64,000 nt of DNA, taken from positions 2,542,001 through 2,606,000 of the forward strand of contig OZ241380.1 of NCBI GenBank assembly GCA_965200765.1. The letters run 5' to 3'. The DNA is from G965200765 sp965200765. GTDB lineage: Bacteria; Pseudomonadota; Gammaproteobacteria; Arenicellales; JAJDZL01. Shown one piece after another: positions 8,938-18,698 of the stretch. The position numbers and the translations under genes are program-made. The number at the start of each line of letters is the position of its first letter. Within the stretch, counting starts at the first letter, position 1. The notes beneath the pieces were generated by a model. The model ran no database searches. It was given only the letters and a program-made list of their open reading frames with translations, and had not been told where the DNA came from.

Positions 8938-9417
8938 TCAGTTAAACATTACGTGCTGGATCTGCTGTGCATCCCGGCAACGATTCGACTGCCGTTCGGC
9001 AACCTCACGAACTCTGGGTGAGTCAACAATATCCGCCAGCTTGATTTCATGCAGAAAATCGGACATTTTTACACTTAGATCAGTCCATAACTCGTGTGTC
9101 AGGCATACTTCACCGTCCTGACAATCTTTCCGGCCCTTGCATTGAGTAACGTCAACCGTCTCGTCAACGGCATTGATAATTTCAAAAATGGAAATTTCAT
9201 CAGCCGGACGGGACAAACTGTATCCGCCGCCGGGTCCACGCACACCCTTCACCAAGTTTTTCGCTTTCAACCTGGCAAACAAATGTTCCAAATAGGCAAC
9301 AGACAACATTTGATGCTGCGCAATGCTCTTCAGCGTCACCCGACGGGATGAACCCTGATGCAATGCCAAGTCCATCATTGCAGTCACTGCATAACGCCCT
9401 TTTGTAGTCAGTTTCAT
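8938..9417 (-). CDS. Rrf2-family [2Fe-2S] regulator, IscR-like, of the suf operon
   Basis: 159 residues starting at MKLTTKGRYAVTAM; the frame stays open further upstream but that stretch covers the promoter, so the ATG at 9417 is chosen. It has the winged helix with YLEHLFARL and VRGPGGGYSL, and the cluster-ligand set C93, C99, C105 and H108 (CKGRKDC...CLTH), with the same spacing as E. coli IscR. It most likely senses Fe-S status and represses its own operon, because a perfect palindrome overlaps the operon's -10 box. Whether it should be called IscR or SufR cannot be decided from sequence alone. Confidence 0.9.
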   Translation of the reverse strand: MKLTTKGRYAVTAMMDLALHQGSSRRVTLKSIAQHQMLSVAYLEHLFARLKAKNLVKGVRGPGGGYSLSRPADEISIFEIINAVDETVDVTQCKGRKDCQDGEVCLTHELWTDLSVKMSDFLHEIKLADIVDSPRVREVAERQSNRCRDAQQIQHVMFN

Positions 9418-9443
9418 CAGATTTTTGGTTTTGAAATAAATTA

Positions 9444-9478
9444 CCAAGTAATTTACTTGGTTTTGACACAAATGTCAA
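9444..9478 (-). promoter_or_regulatory. suf operon promoter with operator palindrome
   Basis: On the minus strand TTGACA (9473-9478) and TAAATT (9450-9455) are separated by 17 bp. The -10 box lies inside a perfect palindrome CCAAGTAATTTACTTGG (9444-9460, 8-bp arms around one base). A bound dimer there would block RNA polymerase, which fits autorepression by the adjacent Rrf2 regulator. Confidence 0.7.
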
Positions 9479-9602
9479 GAAAATTCGGGGGAGTCTAATT
9501 TTCGACTTGTATTTTCGTCAAATTGACGCGCTTCTAACCGTCTCGAATTGCTTCTGCAAGCAGAGCTGAAGCGACAGTTTGGATGAGTTCAATAACGAAA
9601 AG

Positions 9603-9631
9603 CGGTAGCGACATTCGCCGCTACCGTTTTT
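9603..9631 (-). terminator. Hairpin terminator after the GDSL autotransporter gene
   Basis: CGGTAGCG (9603-9610) and CGCTACCG (9619-9626) form an 8-bp stem with an 8-base loop. It lies 30 bp past the stop of the minus-strand gene at 9656, followed on that strand by CTTTTC; on the plus strand five T follow, so it could work both ways and would insulate the suf promoter. Confidence 0.6.
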
Positions 9632-9655
9632 CAATGAGCCAATTGAATTTATCTG

Positions 9656-11605
9656 TCAAAATGCAGAACGAAAACCGAAATCAAGACGATGATCCACCTT
9701 CGAATCATTCCTGAACCGCGCGGCATATCCTATCGCAAACGATGTACTTCCTTCATTTTTCATTACCATACCGACTTCCAGCGTAGCCATTTGATCGGAC
9801 GGTGACAGACCCGCCAAGGTAAAGCGACCCGGCATTGTCTTGGAAGCTGCGGTGACATTGATCGCTTCGTCCTGGGTTTCGTCTTCGTACATCGCGCGCA
9901 TGTACAAGCGTTGATTACCCGTATCATCCCTTATGTTTCTCTCAAGCAGATAACCGACGCGCAGAACCAGCGAATCGCGATTGAATTCACTGAATTCCAT
10001 TGCCGTTGATCTCATTCCGGCCTCCTGATAGGCATCAACATTTTGATCCAGCCAGGAGATTCCGGCAAAGGGTCCGCTACTGCTACCGTTTTCTTTGCGA
10101 GTCAAGCATCCAATATCCATGTCAAACCCGGTTTGAACAAACTCGGTCGAACCTTGCTCCTGGCGAGTTGCGGTACCAAGCTGGATGAAACGATTGACAT
10201 CCACAGCAACTGTACCAATGCTCAGGCTACCACTGACATACATACAGCCTTCATTAGTCCAAATTCCGTTCAACGACCCAATCATCGCATTGCTGTCAAC
10301 ACTCGCTTGGGCCACCTCGGTTGTGTGTTCGCCTATGCTGAGTGCAACACCCCAGATCGGGCCGGATTGACCACGCGAATTCGTACCCATAGTGATTGTT
10401 GACAAATTCGCTTTGGCGCCACCGAGTCGGGGCAAGTTGCCAACTTCATTTCTGCCAGTGCGCACGCTTGCATAGGGTCTCCATGCACCTTCTTCACCTT
10501 GCATTCCCATATCCGACAAAGAAGCCGCCGAGGTGACACTCCGATGAACATTCGCCAAATCTGTACCACCTTCTGCAGCAAGAGAGACTTGTAGAGGCGC
10601 CGCGAGCGTAGCAAGTGTAGCATTTGCGATCATTTCATGTCCGACTCCACTGGGATGCCTGGCATCAGCGAACAAATGATTTCGATTGTTTCCCGGTGCC
10701 CATGTAGGAAGCGTTACACCAGCTGGCACTGTACCCTCCGGAACACAGGCAACCGCGCTTACAGATGGCGATGTACACGCAGTCATCGGTGGCGGATTGG
10801 TGATTCCGTAGGTTCCGGGGTCACCAGCAACCTCTCCAAACAGACCGACTACATTTATCGGAACAATCCCGTCTTCGCTGGCGCGCAAACCACCGTAAAG
10901 AACCTGGTTGTACGCATTGCTCATTCCGGACGCGATGGCGCGGAAGTTCGGAATTGAAGCTTCGGCCGCGGCCGCCGCAGGAGTCAGGCCAATATCCGGC
11001 ATGTTGTAGACCACGATATTCCGTGCACCTGCCTGTTTCAATCGTACTATATGTGTCGCATTGGCAGTTGCTGCCGCGATTGTATCCGTTTGAATTGCAC
11101 CAAGAACCAATGCAGTGGTTGCCGCTCGCGTTTGCGGATTGGCGAGTCCGGCCAAATTCTGTGTAAACCGCTGTGTGATGCTTTGTTCGATATCATTGGC
11201 ACCACCCCAAATCATATACAGTGCATTGGGGTCGGCTCGATTTGAACGCGAGGTCAGATGTGACGAAATTTGTGTTGCTACGTGCGGAACTGCCGAATAT
11301 TCCATTGCACATGGTTGGTCGGAGGCAGCATTCATACAGGCACCTCCCCAAGCGAAATTCGGGCCTCTGGCACTACTGGGTTTCGGGTTTGCTCCAAATG
11401 CTTCAGCAACAATTTCCGCCGCAACCGGATCAGGATTGGTAGTAAAGCTATTCCCTTCCGGCAGGGACCGAGTCGGCGCAATATTACCGGAATCGCTCAA
11501 ACTGTCGCCGAATACAACCACATTGCTGAAACTCTGAGCCGATGCGCCGCTAGCAATGCAAGCACCCAAAACAAAAGCGGCAGTCAATTTAATGTAACGA
11601 ATCAT
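9656..11605 (-). CDS. Autotransporter with GDSL/SGNH esterase passenger (EstA-like)
   Basis: 649 residues. A signal peptide (hydrophobic 7-22, cleavage after ASA near residue 23) is followed by an SGNH hydrolase: block I FGDSLSDSGN with S35, block III GGANDIE, and block V DARHPSGVGH carrying the Asp-x-x-His pair. From about residue 370 an autotransporter beta-barrel follows, ending in the terminal phenylalanine expected for outer-membrane insertion. Such proteins show a lipase/esterase on the cell surface. It is a single-gene unit with a GGGGGA-type ribosome binding site. Confidence 0.92.
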   Translation of the reverse strand: MIRYIKLTAAFVLGACIASGASAQSFSNVVVFGDSLSDSGNIAPTRSLPEGNSFTTNPDPVAAEIVAEAFGANPKPSSARGPNFAWGGACMNAASDQPCAMEYSAVPHVATQISSHLTSRSNRADPNALYMIWGGANDIEQSITQRFTQNLAGLANPQTRAATTALVLGAIQTDTIAAATANATHIVRLKQAGARNIVVYNMPDIGLTPAAAAAEASIPNFRAIASGMSNAYNQVLYGGLRASEDGIVPINVVGLFGEVAGDPGTYGITNPPPMTACTSPSVSAVACVPEGTVPAGVTLPTWAPGNNRNHLFADARHPSGVGHEMIANATLATLAAPLQVSLAAEGGTDLANVHRSVTSAASLSDMGMQGEEGAWRPYASVRTGRNEVGNLPRLGGAKANLSTITMGTNSRGQSGPIWGVALSIGEHTTEVAQASVDSNAMIGSLNGIWTNEGCMYVSGSLSIGTVAVDVNRFIQLGTATRQEQGSTEFVQTGFDMDIGCLTRKENGSSSGPFAGISWLDQNVDAYQEAGMRSTAMEFSEFNRDSLVLRVGYLLERNIRDDTGNQRLYMRAMYEDETQDEAINVTAASKTMPGRFTLAGLSPSDQMATLEVGMVMKNEGSTSFAIGYAARFRNDSKVDHRLDFGFRSAF

Positions 11606-11849
11606 TTTGAGTTTTCCCCCTCTTCAATGTTTTCTTGTTCCATGCACACATGGCCATTTGCCGCCTGCACATGGAAGCCATTGTACTGTATTCAATGAAA
11701 ATTGAGTAAACAACATCAGTAAATGAGTTCCAGCGTTCGAATTCGTGGTAGCCAAAAAATTCGTGACTCAATACACCCCGGATTGTTGAGAATCAGCGAG
11801 AACAACTGATTTTGGATTTTTGCAGGCAAATTTCTGGCATTTTTTAAAC

Positions 11850-12115
11850 AGACACAGAAGCAATCAATTTACGCGGCTTATCTGGAAGAGTTGAACCGGC
11901 ATCGCTGAAAAAACGGATTCATCTGCCCGAAGTGCGGTTGGCAAATTTCGCCGACGATCGGTACGGTTTTTGTTTCCGCAGTATTGCCTGCCTTTCCCAT
12001 GGAATTTATTTTTGTGGCAGGCTTTGCGATGCGTGGGATCTGTCCTTGCGCTGCTTTGAAGCTTTGCAGGAAATGGAAGCGAAAACCAATCGCATGGTCA
12101 AACGGGAAGTCTGAC
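11850..12115 (+). pseudogene. Decayed IS1595-type transposase, 5' part (left copy)
   Basis: Conceptual translation with frame changes gives FKQTQKQSIYAAYLEELN, then a stop, then FICPKCGWQISPTIGTVF, the zinc ribbon of IS1595 transposases, and then a decayed hydrophobic segment. The bases line up closely with the start of the copy at 19105-19795, except for about 57 bp missing between the two halves of the zinc ribbon. Stops and frameshifts make it inactive. The 727 bp between the two autotransporter genes hold nothing else recognised apart from the hairpin at 12170. Confidence 0.65.
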
Positions 12116-12169
12116 AATTGCCACGGCTATCGTGGAGAGTACTGGATCAAGGATACTTGTCAAGATTTG

Positions 12170-12199
12170 ACGGATGAAAGCCGTCAGGCTTTCATCCGT
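12170..12199 (-). terminator. 13-bp perfect hairpin downstream of the giant autotransporter
   Basis: ACGGATGAAAGCC (12170-12182) and GGCTTTCATCCGT (12187-12199) form a perfect 13-bp stem with the loop GTCA. It lies 134 bp past the stop of the minus-strand giant gene. There is no T-run on either side, so it may be a 3'-end stabiliser or a weak terminator rather than a classic intrinsic one. Confidence 0.45.
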
Positions 12200-12332
12200 T
12201 CTGCCTCGCAATTGATACGCAAGCACACAACTGTTTGTCGCCGGTGCATGGGCATGCGAGCTGCACAGTTGTGCGCTGTGTTCGGAAATGCCGGCAAAGG
12301 CGCTGAATATCTCTGCGTTGATTCTTTCCTGC

Positions 12333-15300
12333 CTACCAGTCAATCTGTCCCGTCATCATGACCCTGTGGTCGGGCCGCTTGCCGTCTGATTCTCGTCGCT
12401 CGAATTCCAGGCCCGAGGACAGATCGGATTCGCTGGCATAACGCATGCCGATGCGGTAGTCCCGCGTACCGCTGTCTTCCGCTCCTAATCCAACGTACGG
12501 CGTGTGCAGACCGCTCGACCCAAACATTCGGTAGCCGACCTCCGCGTCCAGGCGCGTCGTCAGCTCCTTGTCTTCGGAGGCACGACTGGCAACGCGGCTG
12601 TCCCAGAGAGAATCAACCCCGCTTTCCGGTTGCCCGTGCGACAGGGAAGAGCTGTAGGTCAGCCCGGTCTCGCGACTATCGAGCCGGTATCCTGCCGTCA
12701 CGCCGGCGCCCCACTCCTTCCGGTCGCTTTCATGGTCCAGCAAGGCGCGGCCCGTCGCCACCACCCTCATTCGGGTTGCCAGATTGCGATATTCCGCTGT
12801 GCCGCCCATCTCGATGCCAGTGCCAGTATCGCCGTCGCCGCCGTCCCAGCGCAGGCCGGCTTCGCCAGACAGCGTCAGCGAAGCGCCGGATTCAAGCGCA
12901 CTGCTTTGAAGCCTCTCAACCGCAACGCGCACCCCGTGAGCCCGGGACTTTGAACCCATTGGACGCCGCTCGTCACCGTCAACCCTGGTCTGCAGACCCC
13001 AGGCCTCTCCCTTCAGATCCACCTGAATCAAGCAACTGCACAAGGCAGCATCATTCGAATGCAGGCGATAGCGTCCGCCCAGCGCCGCACTGGCGATCGA
13101 CATCTTGCTGGCGGCTTCTCCGGTGGCACCGTCGTTGTAGTTGACCTTGCCCTTGCCGTAGCCGACCGCCGCCCACAGGCTCGCCGATTCCGACACCGAC
13201 CAGCCAATGTAGGGATTCAATGACTTCATGCGCACCTTCACCACGCCGCTGGTGCCGCCGGTGCTGCCCTGATAGCCGAAGCTTCCTTTCGACACTCCGG
13301 CCGCTAGGCCGATCAGAACACCGGCATCGACCATCGTGTCGGTGCCAACATTGACAGAGGCCAGTTCGCCGTCCCACTGCAGCGAATCCGCACCGCCGCC
13401 TGATAATTTTCGATAGTCAACCGAACCCCACACTGTCGGAGCGCCGGCAAGCATCCCGCCGGATGCGTCGGCCGAACCATTCGCACCCAGAGCGGCAACG
13501 CTCGGCGTATAGACGAAGCTGGCGCCGTCCAGCGAACGGTACAGCGACATCTCCGAACGCTCCAGGCCGCGCTCCCGTTCGCGGCTGTGCTGCGCGGAAC
13601 GCTCCAGAATCGATAGCAGGCCGCCGTTCGCAAATCCGCCAGTCGGCGGCACGCTGACCGGCGGCAAACCGGCCGGTGGCGCAATCGCCGCGCTACCGAC
13701 CACTGAAGCAATCCGGTTGCCAATCGCTGTCACCACGCTCGTGGTAACCTCGCGCGCCACTTCCGCCACAATCTCCGTGTCCACCTCGTCCAGCACCGAC
13801 GCATCATTGTCCGCGATGGTGCCCGTGCCGCGGGCCTCCTCTATGGTGTACGACGGGTTCGGGTTGCTGAGTACCAGCACGACCGTCTCGTCCTGCTCCG
13901 ACAGAACATCGCCGAGCACGGACACATCAATCGTCTGGCTGGTCTCCCCGGCGGCGAACGTCAGCGTGCCGCCGACGATCGACCTGTAGTCGATGCCCGC
14001 TTCCGCGGTGCCGGTGCCTGTATCCGCATAGTCCACCGTCGCCTGCTCGAAGCTCGCCGGCGTCAATGTCACCGTGAAGGTCAGATTGACCGAATCGGTG
14101 TCGCCCTCCACCACACTCGGCGAGTCGATCGAAAAGACCGGCGTGTCGTCATCGTTCGCGATGGTTCCGGTGCCGCTCGCCGTCGCGATGCTCGCGTCCG
14201 ACGTCGCATTGCTCAATGCAATCACCACCGTCTCGTCCGGCTCAAACTCCGCGTCGCTGGTCACCGAAACCGCAATCGTCTTGCTGGTCTCCCCGGCGGC
14301 AAACCTCAGCGTGCCGCCGGCGAGGGTCTCGTAGTCGGTTCCTGAAGTCGCGGTGCCAGTACCCGCATCGGCGTAGTTCACCGCCGCCGGCTGGTGGCTC
14401 GCCGGACTCAGCGATACCGTGAACGTCAGGTTCACCGTACCGCTGTCGCCTTCCATCACGCTTGGCGAATCAATCGAAAAGCCGGGTATGTCGTTGTCTG
14501 TGATCGTACCTGTGCCGCTCGCCGCCGCAATGTTCGTGCCCGACGACGCATTGCTCAGCACAACCACCACTGTCTCGTCCGCCTCGTCCAGCGCATCGTC
14601 GGTCACCGACACCGCAATCGTCTTGCTGGTCTCCCCGGCCGAAAATGTCAGCGTGCCGCCAAAGGCCGCATAGTCGCTCCCCGACGTCGCCGTGCCGCTG
14701 CCGGCATCCGCGTAGTTCACCGACACCTGCCTGTAGCTTGCCGGACTCAGCGTCACCGTGAACGTCAGGCTGCTCGACTCGCTGTCGCCTTCCGCCGCGC
14801 TCGGCGAGTCGATCGAAAAGCCGGGCACTTCGTTGTCCGTGATTGTCCCAGTGCCGCGCGCTGTCACGATGCTCGCACCCGATGCATTGCTCAGCAAAAT
14901 CACCACCGTCTCGTCCGCCTCGTCCGCCGTGTCGCCTCTCACCGACACTGTGATCGTCTTGCTCGTCTCTCCAGCGGAAAACGTCAGGGTGCCCCCGCCG
15001 ATCGCCGCATAGTCGGTCCCCGAACTCGCCGTCCCGCTGCCCGCATCGGCGTAGTTCACCGTCACCTGCGTCGTCGCCGCCGGATCCAGCGTCACCGTGA
15101 ACGCTAGATTCACCGAACCGCTGTCGCCCTCCACCACGCTCGGCGAGTCTATCGAAAGGCCTGGATCATCGTTGGTGATCGTGCCGGTGCCGCTCGCCGT
15201 CGCAATAGTCGTGCCCGCCGTTGCGTTGCTCAGCGTCAGCACCACCGTCTCGCTCGCCTCGTACATCGTGTCGCCCGTCACCGATACCGTGATCGTCTTG

Positions 15301-18300
15301 CTCGTGTCGCCCGCCGCAAATGACAGCATGCCGGCGGCCAGCGCCGTGTAGTCGGTCCCCGACGTCCCCGTGCCGCCGGTCTGGGCGTAGTCCACCGTCA
15401 CCGGCTGGTAGCTGGCCGGACTCAGCGAAACCGTGAACTCCAGATTCACCGAACCGCTGTCGCCTTCCGCCACGCTCGGCGAGTCGATCGTAAAGTTCGG
15501 CGTGTCGTTGTCCCGGATCGTGCCCGTGCCGCTCGCTGTCACGATGTCTGCACCCGAAGCGCTGCTCAGCGTGACGATCACCGTCTCGTCCGCCTCGTTC
15601 GCCGTATCGCCCGTCACCGACACTGTGATCGTCTTGCTCGTCTCGTTCGCCGCAAACGTCAGCGTGTTGCTGGCGGCCAGCGCCGTGAAGTCGGTTCCCG
15701 ACGTCGCCGTGCCGCCGCTGCGGGCGTAGTTCACCGTCACCTGAGACGACGATGCCGGGCTCATCGTTACTGTGAACACCAAGTTCACCGAGTTGCTGTC
15801 GCCCTCCGTCACGCTCGGCGAGTCGATCGAAAGACCCGAATCGTCGTTGGTGATCGTGCCGGTGCCGGTCGCCGTCGAGATGTTCGTGCCCGTCGACGCA
15901 TTGCTCAGCGTGATCACCACCGTCTCATCCGCCTCGTGCGTCGTGTCGCCCGATACCGACACCGTAATCGTCTGGGTCGTCGTCCCCGCAGAAAACGTCA
16001 GCGTGCCGCCTGTAATCGCTGTGTAGTCGGTACCCGACGTCGCCGTGCCCCCGGTACCTTCGGCCCAGTTCACCGTCGCCGCAGCCGCCGGCGCCGGACT
16101 CAGCGTCACCGTGAACACCAGGTTCGTCGTGCTGCTGTCGCCCTCCGTCGCGCTCGGCGAGTTGATCGAAAAGCCAGGCGTGTCGTTGTCCATAATCGTG
16201 CCCGTGCCGATCGCCGTCGCAATGCCTGCGCCGGAGGTCGCATTGCTCAGCGTGAGCACCACCGTCTCGTTCACCTCGTTCGCCGTGTCGCCCGTCACCG
16301 ATACCGCAATCGTCCGGCTTGTCACCCCCGGCGCAAACGTCAGCGTGCCGGCGGCGACCGCCGTGTAGTCGGTCCCCGACGTCGCTGTCCCGCCCGTCTG
16401 GGCGTAGCCCACCGTGAGTTGCGACGTGCTCGACGCGCTCAGCGTCACCGCGAACACCAGGTTCACCGAGCTGCTGTCTCCTTCCGTCACCGTTGGCGAG
16501 TCGATCGAGAATTTCGGATCGTCGTCCATGATCGTGCCGGTGCCGGTCGCCGTCGAAATGCCGGTGCCGGCCGTCGGATTGCTCAAAGTCATCACTACCG
16601 TCTCGTTCCCTTCATCCACCGTGTCGCCGGTCACCGACACCGTAATCGACCCGCTCGTCTGCCCCGCCGTAATCGTGATCCAGCCGGAAGTCGACGTGTA
16701 GTCGGTTCCCGACGTCGCCGTACCCCCCGTAATTGCGAAGTTCGCGCTCAAATTCGACGTGCTTGCCGCACTCAGTGTCACCGTGAACACCAGGTTCGTC
16801 GTGCTGCTGTCGCCCTCTGCCACGCTCGGCGAGTTGATCGAGAATTTCGGGTCGTCGTCCGTGATCGTGCCGGTGCCGCTCGCCGTCGCAATCGCCGTGC
16901 CCGACGACGCATTGCTCAGCGTGATCACCACCGTCTCGTTCCCTTCGTCCACCGTGTCGCCGGTCACCAATACCGTGATCGTCCGGCTCGTGGTCCCTGC
17001 CGCAAACGTCAGCGTGCCGCCTGCGATTGACGTGTAGTCGGTCCCCGACGTCGCCGTGCCGCCGGTACCTTCGGCCCAGTTCACCGTGTGCTGCGACGTG
17101 CTCGACGCGTTCAGCGTCACTGTGAACGTCAGATTCACCGAGCCGCTGTCGCCTTCCGCCACGCTCGGCGAGTTGATCGAGAAATTCGGATCGTCGTCCG
17201 TGATCGTGCCCGTGCCGGTCGCCGTCGTAATCGCCGTGCCCGACGACGCATTGCTCAGCGTGATCACCACCGTCTCGTTCCCTTCATCCACCGTGTCGCC
17301 CCTCACCGACACCGTGATCGTCTGGGTCGTCGTACCCGCCGCAAACGTCAGCGTATTGGCAGTGACCGCCATGTAGTCTGTCCCCGACGTCGCCGTGCCG
17401 CCCGTCTGGGCATAGTCGACCGTGTGTTGCGACGCGCCCGCCGGATTCAGCGAAACCGTGAACGTCAGATTCACCGAGCCGCTGTCGCCTTCGCCCACGC
17501 TCGGCGAGTTGATCGAGAATTTCGGATCTTCGTCGTCATCCGTGATCGTGCCGGTACCGCTCGCCGTCGTAATCGCCGTGCCCGACGACGCATTGCTCAG
17601 CGTGATCACCACCGTCTCGTTGCCCTCCACCGTCGTGTCGCCCGTAACCGACACTGTGATCGTCTTGCTCGTCTCGTTCGCCGCAAACGTCAGCGTGTTG
17701 CTGGCGGCCAGCGCCGTGAAGTCGGTTCCCGACGTCGCCGTGCCGCCGCTGCGGGCGTAGTTCACCGTCACCTGAGACGACGATGCCGGATTCAGCGTCA
17801 CCGTGAACACCAGGTTCGCCGAGCCGCTGTCGCCCTCCGTAACGCTCGGCGAGTCGATTGAAAAGACAGGCTCGTCGGTGGTGGTCATCGCCACATTCAC
17901 GTTGGACAAGGCGTTGTAGCCGGTGTCAGTGCTTGACGGATTGAGCACAACATTCCAGTTCACGCTGCCGTCGCTTAAACTGTCACTGGCACCCGTTACT
18001 GTCACCGTCTGCGGAGTGCTCCAGTTCATGGTCGTGAAGGTCAGCGTGCTGGGCGACACACTGCCCTCGGAGGAGTCGCCACTGGAAACAGCGACTGTCA
18101 CATTGGCCGACGGCGCCTTCCTCAGCCTCACTGTGAACGTCGACGTGCTACCAGCCTCCGTGACCGTCCTGCTGTTGGTAGGGGTGCTTGTGATCAGCGC
18201 TTTGGGTGTCGGCTTGATTGTGAAGGAGCCTTCGTCATACCACGTGTTAGCAGGTAAAGTGTCACCCCCTTGATACCCAGTGTTTTTGACCTCAATGGTA

Positions 18301-18605
18301 ACTGATGTATCCGACGAGACAGTTAGGCAGTTGCCAGTGCAACTAAAAGTCAAATGAAGCTCGTCAGTGACAAGGTCACGGTAAGCACTAGCAACTGAGA
18401 GGCCAGTTGGGGCGGTACCACTTTTGAACCGAATATTACTGAGACTATCACTAGCAAACCCACGTCCCGGCGCCACGAGGAAATCTTCTAACTCAAGCGT
18501 CGCACCATGTAATTCGTCTGCAAAAATACTACTTCCACTATACGGACTTTGAAATCCATTAACCTCTGCATTTGCATCAGACAGCATGCATACTGATATT
18601 GCCAC
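12333..18605 (-). CDS. Giant Calx-beta-repeat autotransporter adhesin, probably phase-variable
   Basis: At least 2090 residues. After ~245 N-terminal residues come 12 Calx-beta repeats of about 113 residues (each starting like FSIDSPSVTEGDS and ending GTGTITDDD), a Pro/Gly-rich linker, and a C-terminal outer-membrane barrel ending in tryptophan; the barrel resembles that of the protein at 49302-50432. The GTG at 18605 is the only canonical start in the open frame, but it falls inside a signal peptide whose n-region and first hydrophobic residues are encoded upstream (…STVACSLLAVAISVC…, cleavage after DANA). That upstream part is in frame with a well-placed ATG at 18783 only if the 12-G tract at 18687-18698 were 11 or 14 long. 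The gene is clearly richer in G+C than its neighbours. Likely a surface adhesin; the ligand is unknown. Confidence 0.9.
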   Translation of the reverse strand: MAISVCMLSDANAEVNGFQSPYSGSSIFADELHGATLELEDFLVAPGRGFASDSLSNIRFKSGTAPTGLSVASAYRDLVTDELHLTFSCTGNCLTVSSDTSVTIEVKNTGYQGGDTLPANTWYDEGSFTIKPTPKALITSTPTNSRTVTEAGSTSTFTVRLRKAPSANVTVAVSSGDSSEGSVSPSTLTFTTMNWSTPQTVTVTGASDSLSDGSVNWNVVLNPSSTDTGYNALSNVNVAMTTTDEPVFSIDSPSVTEGDSGSANLVFTVTLNPASSSQVTVNYARSGGTATSGTDFTALAASNTLTFAANETSKTITVSVTGDTTVEGNETVVITLSNASSGTAITTASGTGTITDDDEDPKFSINSPSVGEGDSGSVNLTFTVSLNPAGASQHTVDYAQTGGTATSGTDYMAVTANTLTFAAGTTTQTITVSVRGDTVDEGNETVVITLSNASSGTAITTATGTGTITDDDPNFSINSPSVAEGDSGSVNLTFTVTLNASSTSQHTVNWAEGTGGTATSGTDYTSIAGGTLTFAAGTTSRTITVLVTGDTVDEGNETVVITLSNASSGTAIATASGTGTITDDDPKFSINSPSVAEGDSSTTNLVFTVTLSAASTSNLSANFAITGGTATSGTDYTSTSGWITITAGQTSGSITVSVTGDTVDEGNETVVMTLSNPTAGTGISTATGTGTIMDDDPKFSIDSPTVTEGDSSSVNLVFAVTLSASSTSQLTVGYAQTGGTATSGTDYTAVAAGTLTFAPGVTSRTIAVSVTGDTANEVNETVVLTLSNATSGAGIATAIGTGTIMDNDTPGFSINSPSATEGDSSTTNLVFTVTLSPAPAAAATVNWAEGTGGTATSGTDYTAITGGTLTFSAGTTTQTITVSVSGDTTHEADETVVITLSNASTGTNISTATGTGTITNDDSGLSIDSPSVTEGDSNSVNLVFTVTMSPASSSQVTVNYARSGGTATSGTDFTALAASNTLTFAANETSKTITVSVTGDTANEADETVIVTLSSASGADIVTASGTGTIRDNDTPNFTIDSPSVAEGDSGSVNLEFTVSLSPASYQPVTVDYAQTGGTGTSGTDYTALAAGMLSFAAGDTSKTITVSVTGDTMYEASETVVLTLSNATAGTTIATASGTGTITNDDPGLSIDSPSVVEGDSGSVNLAFTVTLDPAATTQVTVNYADAGSGTASSGTDYAAIGGGTLTFSAGETSKTITVSVRGDTADEADETVVILLSNASGASIVTARGTGTITDNEVPGFSIDSPSAAEGDSESSSLTFTVTLSPASYRQVSVNYADAGSGTATSGSDYAAFGGTLTFSAGETSKTIAVSVTDDALDEADETVVVVLSNASSGTNIAAASGTGTITDNDIPGFSIDSPSVMEGDSGTVNLTFTVSLSPASHQPAAVNYADAGTGTATSGTDYETLAGGTLRFAAGETSKTIAVSVTSDAEFEPDETVVIALSNATSDASIATASGTGTIANDDDTPVFSIDSPSVVEGDTDSVNLTFTVTLTPASFEQATVDYADTGTGTAEAGIDYRSIVGGTLTFAAGETSQTIDVSVLGDVLSEQDETVVLVLSNPNPSYTIEEARGTGTIADNDASVLDEVDTEIVAEVAREVTTSVVTAIGNRIASVVGSAAIAPPAGLPPVSVPPTGGFANGGLLSILERSAQHSRERERGLERSEMSLYRSLDGASFVYTPSVAALGANGSADASGGMLAGAPTVWGSVDYRKLSGGGADSLQWDGELASVNVGTDTMVDAGVLIGLAAGVSKGSFGYQGSTGGTSGVVKVRMKSLNPYIGWSVSESASLWAAVGYGKGKVNYNDGATGEAASKMSIASAALGGRYRLHSNDAALCSCLIQVDLKGEAWGLQTRVDGDERRPMGSKSRAHGVRVAVERLQSSALESGASLTLSGEAGLRWDGGDGDTGTGIEMGGTAEYRNLATRMRVVATGRALLDHESDRKEWGAGVTAGYRLDSRETGLTYSSSLSHGQPESGVDSLWDSRVASRASEDKELTTRLDAEVGYRMFGSSGLHTPYVGLGAEDSGTRDYRIGMRYASESDLSSGLEFERRESDGKRPDHRVMMTGQIDW
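13800..17875 (-). repeat. Twelve tandem ~340-bp Calx-beta coding repeats
   Basis: The repeat unit encodes one Calx-beta domain with the recurrent blocks SP(S/T)V.EGDS, GGTATSGTDY, LTFAAGETSKTI and DETVV..LSNAS. Units are diverged overall, but repeats 1 and 7 share an exact 142-bp block (17648-17789 and 15617-15758), showing recent copying within the gene. Long open frames on the opposite strand here are by-products of the repetitive, GC-rich codons. Confidence 0.92.
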
Positions 18606-18686
18606 TGCCAGTAGCGAACAGGCAACTGTGCTGGGAAAGCGCGAGTCGGCGGGCCGGGCTTTCGAATATGCAAGTATTCCTGAATA

Positions 18687-18698
18687 CCCCCCCCCCCC
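18687..18698. repeat. Poly-C/poly-G tract of 12 at the 5' end of the giant autotransporter
   Basis: Twelve C on the plus strand (12 G on the coding strand). A reading frame from ATG 18783, preceded by GCAGGAACCG as ribosome binding site, enters the tract as ...HKIARGGG. With 12 G it leaves in the wrong frame and stops after about 40 more codons; with 11 or 14 G it continues as YSGILAYSK... into the signal peptide and the entire adhesin. Slipped-strand changes in such tracts are a well-known on/off switch for surface proteins. Confidence 0.75.

Noticed and set aside
14394..17861. Long plus-strand open frames opposite the Calx-beta repeats (up to 364 codons, Arg-rich)
   Set aside because: They mirror the repeated GC-rich codons of the real minus-strand gene, repeat with the same period and show no domain.
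13800..17875. Periodic repeats as a possible CRISPR array
   Set aside because: Units are ~340 bp, coding and diverged; there are no short identical repeats with unique spacers or cas genes.
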